Origin: Pseudogemmobacter lacusdianii
GTDB lineage: Bacteria > Pseudomonadota > Alphaproteobacteria > Rhodobacterales > Rhodobacteraceae
Assembly (NCBI RefSeq): GCF_030848395.1
Contig: NZ_JAVDBT010000003.1
Span: 124,001 to 188,000, forward strand
Direction of reading: 5' to 3'
DNA length: 64,000 nt
Positions 52,970-63,181 of this stretch are shown in pieces. A program made the position numbers and the translations under genes. The notes beneath the pieces are model-generated. The model saw only the letters and a program-made list of their open reading frames with translations. It searched no databases and had not been told where the DNA came from. Position 1 is the stretch's first letter, and the number at the start of each line of letters is the position of its first letter.

Positions 52970-53860
52970 CTAGGCCCCCGCCTCTAACCGGCCCATTTCC
53001 GCCCTTGCCTCGCGGATCAGCGCCTCGGCAAAGCGGGTCAGGCGCGGCACGCGGGCATCGTCCGCATGGCGGATCAACCAAAAGCTGCGGTGCAGGCGGA
53101 TCTCATCGGCCAAAAGCGGTACCAATTCGGGCGCGGCGGGCAAGGCGAAATCATGCACCACGCCAAGCCCCGCGCCTTGGCGCAGGAAATTCAGCTGCAC
53201 CGAGACCGAGTTCGACGAGAACCGCGCGGGCGGCGCGCCGATCTCGGCCAGATAGTCGAGCTCTTTGTCGAAGATTAGATCCGGGATATAGCCGGTAAAG
53301 CGATGACGCTTCAGATCCTCGGGCCCCTGCAAAGGATGGCGGGCGAGGTAATCGCGGCTCGCCGCCAGAACCAGATGATAATCCACCAGTTTTTGCACGG
53401 TCAGCCGCCCCGTTTCGGGCCGCGAGACGCCAATCGCCATATCGGCCTCGCGTTTGGAAAGGTTAAAGACCCGCGGCAAAGCCACCAGTTGCACCTCAAG
53501 CCCCGGATGCGCCTCGGCGATGCGGGTCAATATCTGCGGCAGAAGGTAGTTCGCGCAGCCATCCGGCGCGCCAAGGCGGATTTGCCCGGTGAGACCCTCG
53601 TCCCCTTCGGCGTCACGCGAAAGGGCTGCGGCGCGGGCGGCGGTTTCAGCCGCCTCGGCATGCGGCAAAAGCCGGCTGCCGGCCTCGGTCAAAACATAGC
53701 CTTGCGGGGATTTTTGAAAGAACCGGCTCGCCATGCCCTCTTCCAGCCGGGCAATCCGGCGCCCCACGGTGGCCGGGTCGATTTTCAACAACCGCCCTGC
53801 CCCCGACAGCGATTCCGTGCGTGCCACCGCAAGAAAGACCCGCAGATCATCCCAATCCAT
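52970..53860 (-). CDS. LysR-family regulator divergent from mmsA
   Basis: 296 residues. HTH MDWDDLRVFLAVARTESLSGAGRLLKIDPATVGRRIARLEE, effector domain GQIRLGAPDGCANYLLPQILTRIAE...LTRFAEALIREARAEMGRLE. It lies head to head with mmsA 93 bases away, the classical layout of a LysR regulator and its target, so it probably controls mmsA and itself. Confidence 0.92.
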   Translation of the reverse strand: MDWDDLRVFLAVARTESLSGAGRLLKIDPATVGRRIARLEEGMASRFFQKSPQGYVLTEAGSRLLPHAEAAETAARAAALSRDAEGDEGLTGQIRLGAPDGCANYLLPQILTRIAEAHPGLEVQLVALPRVFNLSKREADMAIGVSRPETGRLTVQKLVDYHLVLAASRDYLARHPLQGPEDLKRHRFTGYIPDLIFDKELDYLAEIGAPPARFSSNSVSVQLNFLRQGAGLGVVHDFALPAAPELVPLLADEIRLHRSFWLIRHADDARVPRLTRFAEALIREARAEMGRLEAGA

Positions 53861-53953
53861 CTTTGCAATCCTGCAAAACCTTTTTGGGATATTGGCGCTT
53901 CGCGTGGCGTTTGTGCAAGGCTAGAAAGACGCCAAAGCAAATGGGAGGATTCC

Positions 53954-55453
53954 ATGCAAGAGATTGGACATTGGATCAACGGCAAGCTGGTCGCCGGTAA
54001 ATCGGGCCGCTTCTCGGACATCTACAACCCCGCCACCGGCGAGGTGCAGGCGCGCGTGGCTTTGGCCACCGCCGAAGAACTGGATTACGCCGTGCAAGAG
54101 GCCGCCAAGGCGCAGGTCGCTTGGGCCGCCACCAACCCGCAGCGCCGCGCGCGGGTGATGATGGCCTTTGGCGCTTTGATCAATGAAAACATGGACAAAC
54201 TGGCCGAGTTGGTCTCGCGCGAGCATGGCAAAACCATCCCCGACGCCAAGGGCGATGTGCAGCGCGGCTTGGAAGTCGTTGAGGTCTGCATGGGCGCGCC
54301 TGCGCTTCTGAAGGGCGAGATGACCGACAATGCTGGCCCCGGCATCGACATCCATGCCATGCGCCAGCCTTTGGGCGTGGTCGCGGGCATCACGCCTTTC
54401 AACTTCCCCGCCATGATCCCCTTGTGGAAAATGGCCCCGGCGATCGTCTCGGGCAATGCGATGATCCTGAAACCCTCGGAGCGTGTACCCTCGACCAGCC
54501 TCTTCTTTGCCGAACTGCTGAAACAAGCCGGCCTGCCCGATGGCGTGCTGCAAGTGGTGAACGGCGATAAATCGACCGTGGACGGCATCTTGGATCATGA
54601 GATCATCCAAGGCGTGGGCTTTGTCGGCTCAACCCCGATCGCGCAATATATCTATGGCCGCGCCGCCACCAATGGCAAACGCGCGCAATGCTTTGGCGGT
54701 GCCAAGAACCATATGATCATCATGCCCGATGCCGATCTCGACAAGGCGGCGGATGCTTTGATCGGCGCAGGCTACGGCGCTGCGGGCGAGCGTTGCATGG
54801 CGATCTCGGTGGCCGTCCCGGTGGGTGAGAAAACCGCCGATGCTTTGATTGAAAAGCTGGTGCCGCGGATTGAGAAGCTGAAAGTTGCCCCCTATACCGC
54901 CGGCAATGATGTCGATTTCGGGCCGCTGATCACCAAACAAGCGCAAGAGCGCGTGCTGGGGTTGATCGACAGCGGCGTGGAGCAAGGCGCGAAACTGGTG
55001 GTCGATGGCCGCGGCTTGAAGATCCAAGGCTATGAGAATGGCTTCTTTGTCGGCGCGACTTTGTTCGACAATGTCACCACCGATATGGAGATCTACAAAC
55101 AAGAGATCTTCGGCCCGGTGCTCTCGACCGTGCGGCGCGAGACCTATGAAGATGCGCTGAAGCTGGTCATGGACAATGAATACGGCAATGGCACCGCGAT
55201 CTTCACCGCCGATGGCGACACCGCACGCGATTTCGCCAGCCGGGTGAATGTGGGCATGGTCGGCATCAACTTCCCGATCCCGGTGCCGCTGAGCTATTAC
55301 TCCTTCGGCGGCTGGAAGAAATCGGCCTTTGGCGATTTGAACCAATATGGCCCGGACGCCTTCCGCTTCTACACCAAGACCAAAACCGTCACCTCGCGCT
55401 GGTTCTCGGGGATCAAGGAAGGCGCATCGCTGAACTTCAAAGCGATGGACTGA
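53954..55453 (+). CDS. mmsA: CoA-acylating (methyl)malonate-semialdehyde dehydrogenase
   Basis: 499 residues from ATG 53954 (GGGAGG upstream; the open frame before it overlaps the LysR gene and is not coding). ALDH family: WINGKLVAGKSGRFSDIYNPATGEV, GVVAGITPFNFPAMIPLWKM, FVGSTPIAQYIYGRA, catalytic Cys in GAAGERCMAISVAVPVG. It converts methylmalonate semialdehyde to propionyl-CoA (valine, thymine) or malonate semialdehyde to acetyl-CoA (inositol, beta-alanine, uracil). The NCS1 transporter alongside favours a pyrimidine link; that is inference. Confidence 0.93.
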   Translation: MQEIGHWINGKLVAGKSGRFSDIYNPATGEVQARVALATAEELDYAVQEAAKAQVAWAATNPQRRARVMMAFGALINENMDKLAELVSREHGKTIPDAKGDVQRGLEVVEVCMGAPALLKGEMTDNAGPGIDIHAMRQPLGVVAGITPFNFPAMIPLWKMAPAIVSGNAMILKPSERVPSTSLFFAELLKQAGLPDGVLQVVNGDKSTVDGILDHEIIQGVGFVGSTPIAQYIYGRAATNGKRAQCFGGAKNHMIIMPDADLDKAADALIGAGYGAAGERCMAISVAVPVGEKTADALIEKLVPRIEKLKVAPYTAGNDVDFGPLITKQAQERVLGLIDSGVEQGAKLVVDGRGLKIQGYENGFFVGATLFDNVTTDMEIYKQEIFGPVLSTVRRETYEDALKLVMDNEYGNGTAIFTADGDTARDFASRVNVGMVGINFPIPVPLSYYSFGGWKKSAFGDLNQYGPDAFRFYTKTKTVTSRWFSGIKEGASLNFKAMD

Positions 55454-55462
55454 TGGAAAAGG

Positions 55463-55487
55463 CCGGGGAGGTTTTACACCTCCCCGG
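55463..55487 (+). terminator. Terminator hairpin after mmsA
   Basis: CCGGGGAGGT (55463-55472) pairs perfectly with 55478-55487; no clear T-run follows. Confidence 0.6.
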
Positions 55488-55519
55488 ACCCCTCCGTAGG
55501 ATATTTATAGACAGAAAAT

Positions 55520-55545
55520 GGGGAGGGGCTTTGCGGCTCCTCCCC
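55520..55545 (-). terminator. Terminator hairpin of the NCS1 gene
   Basis: GGGGAGG/CCTCCCC (55520-55526 with 55539-55545) with further GC pairing inside. On the minus strand it is followed by ATTTTC. 9 bases beyond the transporter stop. Confidence 0.65.
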
Positions 55546-55553
55546 TTTGTTTA

Positions 55554-56990
55554 TCAGACTTTGGCTTGGCCTTGGCGCAGAGCGTAATAGACCGCCCCAC
55601 CGATGCCAACGCCGAAGAACCAGCCATAGGTGCCCCACCATGCCGGCAAGACATTGGTGAAGGTCGGCAGGATCGACGAGAAGATGATGCCGACGCCCAA
55701 AGCGATGAAGGCCTTCACATGCCAGCCGTTTTGGAAACGGAACTCGCCATGTTCTTGGTAGAGCGCATTCACATCGATCTGCGATTTGCGGATCAGGTAG
55801 TAATCCACCATCATGATCCCGAAGATCGGACCCATCGTCGAGCCGATGAAGTTCACGAAATTCGCAGCACCGGTTTCCCAAGGCGACCAGGGGAACAAGG
55901 CCAGCGAGATCAAAGCCGCGATATAGCCGCCGCCCTTGAAGCTGATCTTCGAGGGGAAGACGTTGGAGAAGTCAAAGGCGGCCGAGACGAAGTTCGCCAC
56001 CACGTTGATGCCAAGCGTGGCCACTGCGAAGGTCAAAGCGGCCAGGATCGCCAGGAACAGGCTATCGAATTTGGCCGAGATCGCCTCGGGATGCAGCAGC
56101 ACCTCACCATAGACGGTATAGGCGGCGGTGGTGGTGACGCCAGCAACCAAGCAGAAGGCCAAAAGGTTGACCGGCAGGCCCCAGAGGTTGCCACGGCGCA
56201 GCGACTCTTCGTCTTTCGCATAGCGCGAGAAATCGCAGAAGTTGAGGTAAAGCGCTGCGAAATAGGTGATCCAGGTCGCGGCCACCGCCATCAATGCGGC
56301 AAAGCTGCCGGGCAATGCCGTGACACCGGCCCCCGCCGTCGCGGCGATCAGCACGTCTTGCGGGATTTCAGAGCCGAAGGAGAAGGTCCCGGCCTTGATC
56401 ACCAGATAAACCGCCAGCACCAGCATCACGATCCAAACCGCCGGACCGGCCCAGTCTTGGAACTTCCGCACCGTCTCCATGCCGTTTTGGATGATGAGCA
56501 GCTGCGCGCCCCAAACGACGAGGAAGCAGATGAACATCAGGCTGGAATGGCCCATGAAGGTGCTGGTCTGATGGAACTCAAGCAAAGCCGGGCTGCGGAT
56601 GAGCAGTGCCACCAAGGCCCCCGCGGCAGCGGCGGTTTGCGCGCCATACCAGAAGCAGGCCACCACGGCGCGGATCAGCGCCGGCGCATTGGCGCCAAAG
56701 GTGCCAAAGGAGGCACGCGCCAGCACCGGGAACGGCACGCCGGTGCGCACGCCGGCATTGCCCACAAGGCTCATCAGGAAGAAAATGACCATCGAACCGA
56801 TGCCGATGGCGATGACAAAATTGATAAAACTGCCGCAAAGCAGGAAAAGGCTGGCGGCCAGATAATAGCCCCAAAGACTGTGAACGTCCGAGGTCCAGAC
56901 GTTGAAGATTGAGAAGGCGCCCCACTTCCGCTCGGCGGCGGGCGCGAGATCCTCGTTGTGTAACGAGGGTGATGGATTGACCAGTTTCAT
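55554..56990 (-). CDS. NCS1-family nucleobase:cation symporter
   Basis: 478 residues from ATG 56990 (AAGGGG upstream). About 12 membrane helices. N-terminal NEDLAP...RKWGAFSIFNVWTSDVHSLWGYYLAASLFLL and PVLARASFGTFGANAPALIRAVVACFWYGAQT match NCS1 transporters (CodB, Mhp1, PucI, allantoin permease). Substrates in the family are uracil, cytosine, hydantoin, allantoin or thiamine precursors; the sequence alone does not decide. An internal palindrome CCTCGTT-N4-AACGAGG lies at 56951-56968 within the first codons. Confidence 0.92.
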   Translation of the reverse strand: MKLVNPSPSLHNEDLAPAAERKWGAFSIFNVWTSDVHSLWGYYLAASLFLLCGSFINFVIAIGIGSMVIFFLMSLVGNAGVRTGVPFPVLARASFGTFGANAPALIRAVVACFWYGAQTAAAAGALVALLIRSPALLEFHQTSTFMGHSSLMFICFLVVWGAQLLIIQNGMETVRKFQDWAGPAVWIVMLVLAVYLVIKAGTFSFGSEIPQDVLIAATAGAGVTALPGSFAALMAVAATWITYFAALYLNFCDFSRYAKDEESLRRGNLWGLPVNLLAFCLVAGVTTTAAYTVYGEVLLHPEAISAKFDSLFLAILAALTFAVATLGINVVANFVSAAFDFSNVFPSKISFKGGGYIAALISLALFPWSPWETGAANFVNFIGSTMGPIFGIMMVDYYLIRKSQIDVNALYQEHGEFRFQNGWHVKAFIALGVGIIFSSILPTFTNVLPAWWGTYGWFFGVGIGGAVYYALRQGQAKV

Positions 56991-57120
56991 GCTGTCCCCT
57001 TCCAAGGTTCAGGAACCGCCGCCCCCTTGGATGGAGGTTCTAGCGGTGCAGAAGACCTAGACAGCGAATCGCCTCTAAGACAATCAAGCCAATCAAGATA
57101 TGATTTTTCGGGATTTTTTG

Positions 57121-57142
57121 AAAAAGCTTCGGGAAACCGAAG
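57121..57142 (-). terminator. Terminator of the glutamine amidotransferase gene
   Basis: CTTCGG/CCGAAG stem (57127-57132 with 57137-57142; loop TTTC on the transcribed strand), followed on the minus strand by C and TTTTT. It lies in the NCS1 upstream region. Confidence 0.7.
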
Positions 57143-57196
57143 GGAAGGCCGGGGCTTTGCAGCGTTAGAATCAGCCGATTCTACGCCGCTCCAAAA

Positions 57197-57991
57197 TTAC
57201 GCCGCCGCAGCCAAGCGGCAGGGCAAGAACCGCGCCACCTGGACCGAGCGCCCTTCAAAGGTGCAAAAGGTTGCCGGTGCCACCGCAGTCCAGCCGCCCT
57301 CATCCTTTTCCAAAGGCTCCGAGACCACGGCATAGCCCTGACGGCTTTCCGACCAGCGGTAGTACAGGCTGGGGGCGGCGTCATCCGTGGCGTAGCGCAC
57401 GGCGTAAAGGCGATGCCCATCAGAAAGCGCCGCTGTCATCCGCAGATGCGGCAAAGCCCCTTTCTCACGCGCAAGCCGGATGAACTTGGCCGATGCCCGC
57501 TCCAATGCGGCGCAAGGATCGGAGTCGAGCCCCTCGGCAATGGCGGCAAGGAACAAGGCCTCACTGTCCGTCGCGCCTTTGCGGAAAGGGTAAAGATGCT
57601 CTGGCACCATCATATCGGCATCGCGGCGGAACTGCTCATAGCCGCCGACTTGACCGTTGTGCATGAAACTCCACACGCCATGCACGAAAGGATGGCAGTT
57701 GTTGCGGCTGGTGGCCGTGCCGGTCGAGGCCCGGACATGCGCCAGAAAGAGGCCGGATTTCACCTGCGCGGTCAAAGACTTAAGGTTCGGGTCCGACCAA
57801 GCTGGCATCACATCACGGTAAAGCCCCGGCTCGGGGCGATCGCCATACCACGCCAAGCCAAAGCCATCGGCGTTGATCGCGGTGTGGCATTGCGTGGCGC
57901 AATGCGATTGGTGGATCAGGGAATGGCCCGGCCGGCTGATGATCTCTTCAAGGAAGATCGGCGCCCCGGTATAGGCGGCCCAACGGCACAT
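57197..57991 (-). CDS. Class II glutamine amidotransferase (YafJ-like)
   Basis: 264 residues. Ntn hydrolase with nucleophile Cys2 exposed after Met removal (MCRWAAYTGAPIFLEEIISRPGHSLIHQS). It has NADGFGLAWYG, FLAHVRASTGT, NCHPFVHGVWSFMHNGQVGGYEQFR and DSEALFLA. Related to YafJ and EgtC; EgtC would need egtBD nearby, which is not seen. Substrate unknown. Confidence 0.9.
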   Translation of the reverse strand: MCRWAAYTGAPIFLEEIISRPGHSLIHQSHCATQCHTAINADGFGLAWYGDRPEPGLYRDVMPAWSDPNLKSLTAQVKSGLFLAHVRASTGTATSRNNCHPFVHGVWSFMHNGQVGGYEQFRRDADMMVPEHLYPFRKGATDSEALFLAAIAEGLDSDPCAALERASAKFIRLAREKGALPHLRMTAALSDGHRLYAVRYATDDAAPSLYYRWSESRQGYAVVSEPLEKDEGGWTAVAPATFCTFEGRSVQVARFLPCRLAAAA

Positions 57992-58157
57992 CAGTGCGCC
58001 CCCGAACTTTGGGCGAAGGCCCCTGTGTAGCTGGTCATTCTGTCACGCTTGCACTTGTTCACTGCCGCCTCTGTCGGGCCGCCGTCACTGCGCCGGCCCT
58101 GTTTGAAGCAATCATACAATGAAAGCTGGGAATTGCGCGGAGAAAATCCGAAGGATT

Positions 58158-58451
58158 TTACGTCTCCGCCTCCTCCACCACCATCAAATCACGCTCACTT
58201 GCGCCCCTCGCATGGGACAAGGCCTCTTGGTAGGCGGCCGAGTGATAGCACTCCACCGCCTTTTCCAAAGAAGGGAACCGCGCCACCACATTGCGCGGCC
58301 GGTCGTTGCCTTCCAGCTGCACATAGCGCCCGGCGCGGGCCAGGAAGACCCCGCCATGCGCCGCGATCGCCGGGCCTGCCAAAGCGGCGTAGCGCCCGTA
58401 AGCCTCGGCATCGATCACATTGACATGGGCAATCCAAAGCGCGGTTGGCAT
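58158..58451 (-). CDS. DUF1330 protein
   Basis: 97 residues, ferredoxin-like alpha/beta dimer fold of the DUF1330/dabb type: LWIAHVNVIDAEAYGRYAALAGPAIAAHGGVFLARAG, RNVVARFPSLEKAVECYHSAAYQEA. No catalytic assignment. Four bases after the alaS stop, so probably co-transcribed with alaS. Confidence 0.9.
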   Translation of the reverse strand: MPTALWIAHVNVIDAEAYGRYAALAGPAIAAHGGVFLARAGRYVQLEGNDRPRNVVARFPSLEKAVECYHSAAYQEALSHARGASERDLMVVEEAET

Positions 58452-58454
58452 GGC

Positions 58455-61109
58455 TTAGCCTTTCATTGCGGCTTCGACCGCGGCAAGGGCAGCATCGGCC
58501 AAAGCGATATCCGCGCCACCGGCCTGCGCCATATCCGGACGGCCACCGCCGCCTTTGCCGCCCAAAGCCTCGGCAGCCGCCTTGACCAAGGTAACGGCCG
58601 AGATTTGGCCGGTCAGATCCGCCGTAACGCCCGCCGCCACCGCAGGCTTAGCGCCCGTGTCAGCGATCAGCACCACCGCGCCCGAGCCGATGCGGCCCTT
58701 GATCTCATCGATCATCGCCGGCAGATCTTTGCCCGAGACGCCTTTCAAGACCTGCGCCACCAGCTTCACGCCGTTGATTTCTTTGGCTTCCGTGGCCTGA
58801 CCCGAGCCGCCCATCGCCAGCTCACGCCGCAAAGTGGCCACTTCGTTTTCCAACTTGCGGCGATCTTCGGCCAACAGCCGCACCCGCTCGACCACTTCCG
58901 TGACCGGCGCTTTCAGCGAGGAGGCAATCTCGGCCAACCGCTGATCTTGCGCGCGCAGATGGTCCAACGCCGCTTGACCGGTCAGCGCCTCAATCCGCCG
59001 CACCCCGGCGCTGGAAGCGGAATCGCCCAACAGAACCAAAGCGCCGATATCGCCGGTGCGCGTGACATGGGTGCCGCCGCAAAGCTCAAGCGAGTAGGTG
59101 CGCTGATCCGCGCCCTTGCCCGAACCATCAAGCCAACCCATTGAAACAACGCGGACTTCCTCGCCGTACTTCTCACCAAACAAGGCCTGCGCGCCAATAG
59201 CACGGGCATCGTCCGGCGTCATGATCCGGGTATCAACCGGCGCATTTTGGCGGATATAGGCGTTCACCTCGGCCTCAACCTGCGCCTGTTCGGCAGCGGT
59301 CAAAGCGTGGCTATGGCTGAAGTCAAAGCGCAGACGGTCGGGCGCGTTCAAGCTGCCCTTTTGCGCCACATGATCGCCAAGCGCACGGCGGAGCGCCTCA
59401 TGCAGCAGGTGCGTCGCCGAGTGATTGGCTTGGATCTGGCTGCGGCGGCTGTGCTCGACTTCAAGCTTGGCGGCTTGATCCTTGGCAATCTTGCCCTCAG
59501 TGACGCGGCCGATGTGCAGGAAAACCCCGGCCACCTTCTTGGTGTCGGTCACTTCAACCACGCCCGTCGCAGTGCGGATCACGCCGGTGTCGCCCACCTG
59601 ACCGCCGCTTTCTGCGTAGAAGGGCGATTGGTTAACGACCACCTGCACCGCCTCACCCGTCTCGGCCGAGGCGATTTCCGCGCCGTCGCGGACCAGAGCC
59701 AAGACAACACCCTCAGCCACTTCAGTATCATAACCCAAGAATTCGGTGGTGCCGCGCTCTTCAGCCAGCTCGAACCAGATTTTGGCGTCCTTGGCCTCAC
59801 CAATGCCCGACCATGCCGCACGGGCTTTGGCCTTTTGCTCGGCCATAGCCGCATCAAAGCCCTCAACATCGACCGCACGGCCCTTCTCACGCAAAGCGTC
59901 TTGCGTCAGATCCAGCGGGAAGCCGAAAGTGTCATAAAGCTTAAAGGCTGCCGCACCCGGCAGATCGCCGCCCTCGGGCAGACGGGCCAGCTCATCATCC
60001 AAGAGCCGCAAGCCACGATCGAGGGTCTGCTTGAACCGGGTCTCTTCCAGCTTCAGCGTCTCTTCGATCAAGGGCTGCGCGCGGGTCAGCTCGGGGTAAG
60101 CCGCGCCCATCTGGCGCACCAAAGCCGGCACCAGCTTCCACATCACCGGATCCTGCGCGCCCAGCATATGCGCATGGCGCATCGCGCGGCGCATGATCCG
60201 GCGCAAAACGTAGCCGCGGCCCTCATTCGACGGCATCACCCCATCGGCAATCAGGAACGAGGTCGAACGCAGGTGGTCCGCGATCACCCGATGGCTGGTT
60301 TTGCCAGGCCCATCAGGGTCTTGGCTGGTGGCATGCGCCGAAGCCTCAATCAGGCTGCGCATCAAATCGGTGTCGTAATTGTCGTGCTTGCCTTGCAGCA
60401 AAGCGCCAATCCGCTCCAGCCCCATGCCGGTGTCGATGCTTTGCATCTCCAAGGGACGCATCGAGCCATCGGCGAACTGCTCGTTTTGCATGAAAACGTT
60501 GTTCCAGATCTCGATGAAGCGGTCGCCGTCTTCATCCGCGCTGCCCGGAGGACCGCCCCAGATGCTGTCGCCGTGATCGTAGAAAATCTCGGTGCAGGGA
60601 CCGCAAGGCCCGGTCGGCCCCATGCGCCAGAAGTTGTCATCGCTGGCGATGCGGATGATGCGATCTTCCGGCAGGCCGGCGATGCGCTTCCACATCCCGG
60701 CGGCTTCGTCGTCAGTATGGTAAACGGTGACCAAAAGCTTGTCTTTGGCCAGGCCGAAATCCTTGGTCAAAAGCTCCCAAGCGAAGGTGATCGCCTGCTC
60801 TTTGAAATAATCGCCAAAGGAGAAATTCCCCAGCATTTCAAAGAAGGTATGGTGGCGCGCCGTATAGCCCACATTGTCAAGATCGTTGTGTTTGCCGCCG
60901 GCGCGCACGCATTTTTGCGCCGTGGTGGCCCGCTTGTAATCGCGCGTCTCAACCCCGGTGAACAGGTTCTTAAACTGCACCATGCCCGAGTTCGCAAACA
61001 TCAGCGTCGGATCGTTGCGCGGCACCAGCGAGGAGCTTTCCACGACCCGGTGGTCGTTGCGCTTGAAGAAATCGAGATAGGTGGAACGGATATCGTTCAG
61101 CGAAGCCAT
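58455..61109 (-). CDS. alaS: Alanyl-tRNA synthetase
   Basis: Class II synthetase, 884 residues, full length. Aminoacylation domain [42 protein letters not shown], editing domain with [12 protein letters not shown] and the zinc motif [15 protein letters not shown]-terminal coiled coil and DHHA1 domain ending [16 protein letters not shown]. Downstream of recA, the usual order in this family. Confidence 0.98.
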   Translation of the reverse strand: MASLNDIRSTYLDFFKRNDHRVVESSSLVPRNDPTLMFANSGMVQFKNLFTGVETRDYKRATTAQKCVRAGGKHNDLDNVGYTARHHTFFEMLGNFSFGDYFKEQAITFAWELLTKDFGLAKDKLLVTVYHTDDEAAGMWKRIAGLPEDRIIRIASDDNFWRMGPTGPCGPCTEIFYDHGDSIWGGPPGSADEDGDRFIEIWNNVFMQNEQFADGSMRPLEMQSIDTGMGLERIGALLQGKHDNYDTDLMRSLIEASAHATSQDPDGPGKTSHRVIADHLRSTSFLIADGVMPSNEGRGYVLRRIMRRAMRHAHMLGAQDPVMWKLVPALVRQMGAAYPELTRAQPLIEETLKLEETRFKQTLDRGLRLLDDELARLPEGGDLPGAAAFKLYDTFGFPLDLTQDALREKGRAVDVEGFDAAMAEQKAKARAAWSGIGEAKDAKIWFELAEERGTTEFLGYDTEVAEGVVLALVRDGAEIASAETGEAVQVVVNQSPFYAESGGQVGDTGVIRTATGVVEVTDTKKVAGVFLHIGRVTEGKIAKDQAAKLEVEHSRRSQIQANHSATHLLHEALRRALGDHVAQKGSLNAPDRLRFDFSHSHALTAAEQAQVEAEVNAYIRQNAPVDTRIMTPDDARAIGAQALFGEKYGEEVRVVSMGWLDGSGKGADQRTYSLELCGGTHVTRTGDIGALVLLGDSASSAGVRRIEALTGQAALDHLRAQDQRLAEIASSLKAPVTEVVERVRLLAEDRRKLENEVATLRRELAMGGSGQATEAKEINGVKLVAQVLKGVSGKDLPAMIDEIKGRIGSGAVVLIADTGAKPAVAAGVTADLTGQISAVTLVKAAAEALGGKGGGGRPDMAQAGGADIALADAALAAVEAAMKG

Positions 61110-61226
61110 GATGCGGGGCCTTTCAGCACTGGGCTTTTTTCGAGAAATTCAGCCAATTGCGCCCCGTTTAGCCGTGCTTTTCGGGCCTGTCCACCACGGG
61201 ATGCGCCAGAGCTGCCGCGAAGACGC

Positions 61227-61252
61227 AAAAGGCCGGAGAGTTCCCCCCGGCC
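61227..61252 (-). terminator. Terminator of recA
   Basis: GGCCGG/CCGGCC stem (61231-61236 with 61247-61252). On the minus strand it is followed by TTTTGC. 48 bases past the recA stop. Confidence 0.75.
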
Positions 61253-61299
61253 CCTGCCCGATCGCTTTAAGTTCAGCCAGCTTGCCCTGGCTGCGGGCC

Positions 61300-62373
<1,074 letters not shown>

Positions 62374-62422
62374 CCGTGTCTCCTTATCCCACAGCCACCC
62401 TTAAGCAGCAATGCTTGCCCGT

Positions 62423-62437
62423 GTTCCACTTCTGTTC
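62423..62437. promoter_or_regulatory. SOS (LexA) box of recA
   Basis: GTTC CACTTCT GTTC, exactly the GTTC-N7-GTTC direct repeat recognised by alphaproteobacterial LexA, 50 bases upstream of the recA start. Confidence 0.85.
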
Positions 62438-62575
62438 GCAATATATGCGATCAAAACGTGAACATTTCAAGCGATTTGTCTCGGATTGATTTTTCTCCGG
62501 ACTTGCTTAACGGATGGTTTAAATTGCAGCGCAGAAGCGCTTAAAATTGGGTGTTTGCGAAGGGATTGGCTTGAA

Positions 62576-63175
62576 ATGCTGGTATTTTGGGAAGCTCGGC
62601 TGGTGTTCTTGGCCACACCCAAGACCGGATCGAGCGCGATTGCTGCGGCGCTCGAATCGCAGGCCTCCATCTCAGTGCAGCGCCCGCCGGTGCTGAAACA
62701 CACCACGGTGCACCGCTTCCGCCGCTTTCTTGGTCCCTATCTTGAAGCGGCCAGCAAGACCGATTGGACCGCCGTAGCGCTGATGCGCGAGCCACGCGAT
62801 TGGCTTGGCTCTTGGTATCGTTACCGCCAGCGCCCGGGGACTGAGCCGACAAAATCCACCGCTGGACTGAGCTTTGAGGCATTCGTGCAAGGTTGGTGCT
62901 CCGCCGACCGTCCCGATTTTGCCGATGTGGGCAGCCAAGAGCGCTTCTTGCGGCCGCGTCAAGGCCAAGGTGTCGACCGGCTCTTTCGCTATGAAGAGAT
63001 CGACATTTTCATCGATTATCTCTCCGAACGTTTGGGGCGAGAGATCACCTTGTCGCGGGTGAATGTCTCACCCAAAGTGGAGACAGAGCTTTCCCCCGAG
63101 ACCGAGGCTTTGCTGCGCAAATCCGCTGCAGCGGATTTTGCGCTTTATGACAGTATCGGGCCCAATTTTCTTTAA
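62576..63175 (+). CDS. Sulfotransferase-like P-loop protein
   Basis: 199 residues from ATG 62576 (GAAGGGA upstream). N-terminal VFLATPKTGSSAIAAAL resembles the 5' PAPS-binding loop (TPKTGT/S) of bacterial sulfotransferases, and VALMREPRDWLGSWYRYR the 3' phosphate-binding strand (REPxxxxxS). The rest is shorter than typical family members. No neighbours indicate the acceptor. Position between recA and cckA is odd for such an enzyme; related Rhodobacterales may share it. Confidence 0.75.
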   Translation: MLVFWEARLVFLATPKTGSSAIAAALESQASISVQRPPVLKHTTVHRFRRFLGPYLEAASKTDWTAVALMREPRDWLGSWYRYRQRPGTEPTKSTAGLSFEAFVQGWCSADRPDFADVGSQERFLRPRQGQGVDRLFRYEEIDIFIDYLSERLGREITLSRVNVSPKVETELSPETEALLRKSAAADFALYDSIGPNFL

Positions 63176-63181
63176 CAAAGC

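Noticed and set aside
53303-53953. N-terminal extension of mmsA by 217 codons
   Set aside because: It runs antisense through the LysR gene; the ATG at 53954 has a good RBS and starts the normal ALDH N-terminus.
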